A DNA stretch of 6,742 nucleotides, from NCBI GenBank assembly GCA_002430925.1, contig DJDD01000100.1:544-7285 (forward strand), read 5' to 3'. The translations under genes and the position numbers were made by a program. The stretch comes from Flavobacteriales bacterium UBA5933. GTDB taxonomy: Bacteria > Bacteroidota > Bacteroidia > Flavobacteriales > Weeksellaceae. The notes under the pieces are model-generated. The model saw only the letters and a list, made by a program, of their open reading frames with translations. It ran no database searches and was not told the origin of the DNA. Numbering within the stretch: position 1 is the stretch's first letter; every line of letters begins with the position of its first letter. Positions 5,958 through 6,742 of the stretch are shown here, piece by piece.

Positions 5958-6515
5958 TTAAATACTTTGAGGAAATGACTCTATTATCATTATTAATATT
6001 ATAATTGAGGGATAAAACCAAGAGAAATGTTTTCTAAATCCATAAAAAAGTCTAGTTGGAAAGCATAAACTAATTAAACACATTAGCCAAAATATTGGAA
6101 GAAAAAAAGGATAAGGTACAAGTATAAGAAAAATAAATCCACTCCCAAATGCTGAACTATAATTGGAATCATAATCTCTTTGAAAAAAAGGTACTAACTT
6201 TTTTTGTTTAAGTTGGGTTTTCCATTTTTTTTCATTTGTAAATTTTTGGACTTTTTGTGTTTTTTCATTAATGATTAAAAATAAAGAGTCGGATTTTGCA
6301 ATAGTATAACCCTTATAAAAATAAAAATTTTTGAAACTTACAGATGTACTATCTAAACTTAGTGTTATCCGCCCTGATGAAGTTCCATCATGATACATTT
6401 CATGCCCATAAGGAGTTACTTCATTCCAGGCAGAAAGCCCTCCAGCAAATATTTTCTGACAATAAAAAAATACAATAAAAAAAATTATTAATTTTAGGAT
6501 TTTAGGATTGATCAT
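5958..6515 (-). CDS. Small membrane protein with signal peptide and two C-terminal membrane segments, unknown function
   Basis: This 185-residue product matches no family I can name. Residues 1-24 form a signal peptide or anchor (hydrophobic FFIVFFYC, then KIFA before GG). Residues 25-120 form a soluble domain outside the cytoplasm, with WNEVTPYGHEMYHDG (30-44), SSGRITL and the aromatic stretch FKNFYFYKGYTI (61-72). Two hydrophobic stretches follow, about 123-151 and 165-180, separated by a basic/aromatic loop (TRLFYGFRKHFSW). The start at 6515 is the first ATG before the signal sequence and is preceded by the purine-rich AACAAGAG. The next gene starts two bases after the stop, so the two probably form a co-translated pair. 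An unrelated-looking gene ends 80 bases upstream. Confidence 0.8.
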   Translation of the reverse strand: MINPKILKLIIFFIVFFYCQKIFAGGLSAWNEVTPYGHEMYHDGTSSGRITLSLDSTSVSFKNFYFYKGYTIAKSDSLFLIINEKTQKVQKFTNEKKWKTQLKQKKLVPFFQRDYDSNYSSAFGSGFIFLILVPYPFFLPIFWLMCLISLCFPTRLFYGFRKHFSWFYPSIIILIMIIESFPQSI

Positions 6516-6595
6516 TCTCTTGTTATCTTTATTAAAAATATATGGTATAATTTAAAAATTATTGATTGAGAAACAATAGTTATATTTCTATCAAT

Positions 6596-6742
6596 TTAAA
6601 AATCTCTATTTATAAACCTATCAATTACTTCTCCATTCTGAATTGTCCATACAACATTATAAGCTCCTGCAGCATCTCCATTTGACATTACAAGAAAAAT
6701 AATATCATTATTAATAGAAACATACCCGTAGTGCATTATGAC
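6596..6742 (-). CDS. Unrecognised protein, C-terminal 48 residues only (5' end outside window)
   Basis: An open frame enters from the window edge on the minus strand and stops at TAA (6598-6596). The 48 visible residues include HYGYVSINNDIIFLVMSNGD, then AYNVVWTIQNGEVIDRFINR. They look like alternating beta strands of a folded soluble domain, with no membrane segment. The bias towards ordinary residues and the lack of stops in this AT-rich sequence support real coding. The family cannot be named from this fragment. The gap to the next gene is 80 bases, so it may lead into the 6515-5530 unit, but no promoter or terminator is clear in between. Confidence 0.7.
   Translation of the reverse strand, partial: VIMHYGYVSINNDIIFLVMSNGDAAGAYNVVWTIQNGEVIDRFINRDF

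Noticed and set aside
6549..6562. TAATTT/AAATTA palindrome upstream of the 6515 start
   Set aside because: All A/T, six bases, no promoter or operator context; chance occurrence is likely.
4577..6569. Shared sequence AAAAATTATTGATTGA near 4577-4592 and 6554-6569
   Set aside because: About 16 bases of low-complexity A/T sequence. One such match is expected by chance in a window of this size and composition.

Overview
The window is AT-rich DNA, and every recognisable gene lies on the minus strand. The protein families, the near-absence of strong Shine-Dalgarno sequences and a TAnnTTTG-type -7 promoter box all point to a member of the Bacteroidota, most likely class Flavobacteriia (Flavobacterium/Weeksellaceae type). 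I cannot assign a genus. I see no tRNA, rRNA, CRISPR array, transposase or phage gene.

In minus-strand reading order (high to low coordinate) the window holds: the 3' end of an unrecognised gene (6596-6742); two adjoining small genes for exported or membrane proteins of unknown function (5958-6515 and 5530-5955, two bases apart); a hairpin-rich gap with a probable intrinsic terminator (5369-5448); a cytoplasmic protein with a DUF6882-like N-terminal part and a Cys/His-rich, probably zinc-binding C-terminus (4583-5323); a monoacylglycerol-lipase-like alpha/beta hydrolase (3547-4482); a lipoprotein Cu/Zn superoxide dismutase (2918-3427); a 284-base gap with two separate inverted-repeat structures (2691-2886); a DUF695-type protein (1533-2633); and a CLC-family transporter (73-1380).

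The best-supported system is at the low-coordinate end. The CLC gene carries the sequence marks of the fluoride-selective CLC-F branch (GNN in place of GSGIP, GREGT, GGEVTP). Its leader contains a clear fluoride (crcB-motif) riboswitch at 1420-1473: a 6-bp P1, the loop AUGGUGUUC, the AAACCGC...GCUGAUGACACC core, and a GGUGU/ACACC pseudoknot. Three of the pseudoknot bases also belong to a 7-bp stem (ACCUGAU/AUCAGGU) that covers the AGG just upstream of the start codon. The sequence therefore suggests a translational ON switch: fluoride stabilises the pseudoknot, frees the ribosome binding site and allows synthesis of a F-/H+ antiporter. A TACATTTG box sits just upstream of the aptamer, so this looks like a self-contained fluoride-resistance cassette.

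The other genes share an orientation but are separated by 100-284 bases, so most are probably separate transcription units. The exception is the 5530-6515 pair, which looks co-translated. I see no pathway joining the superoxide dismutase, hydrolase and DUF proteins.
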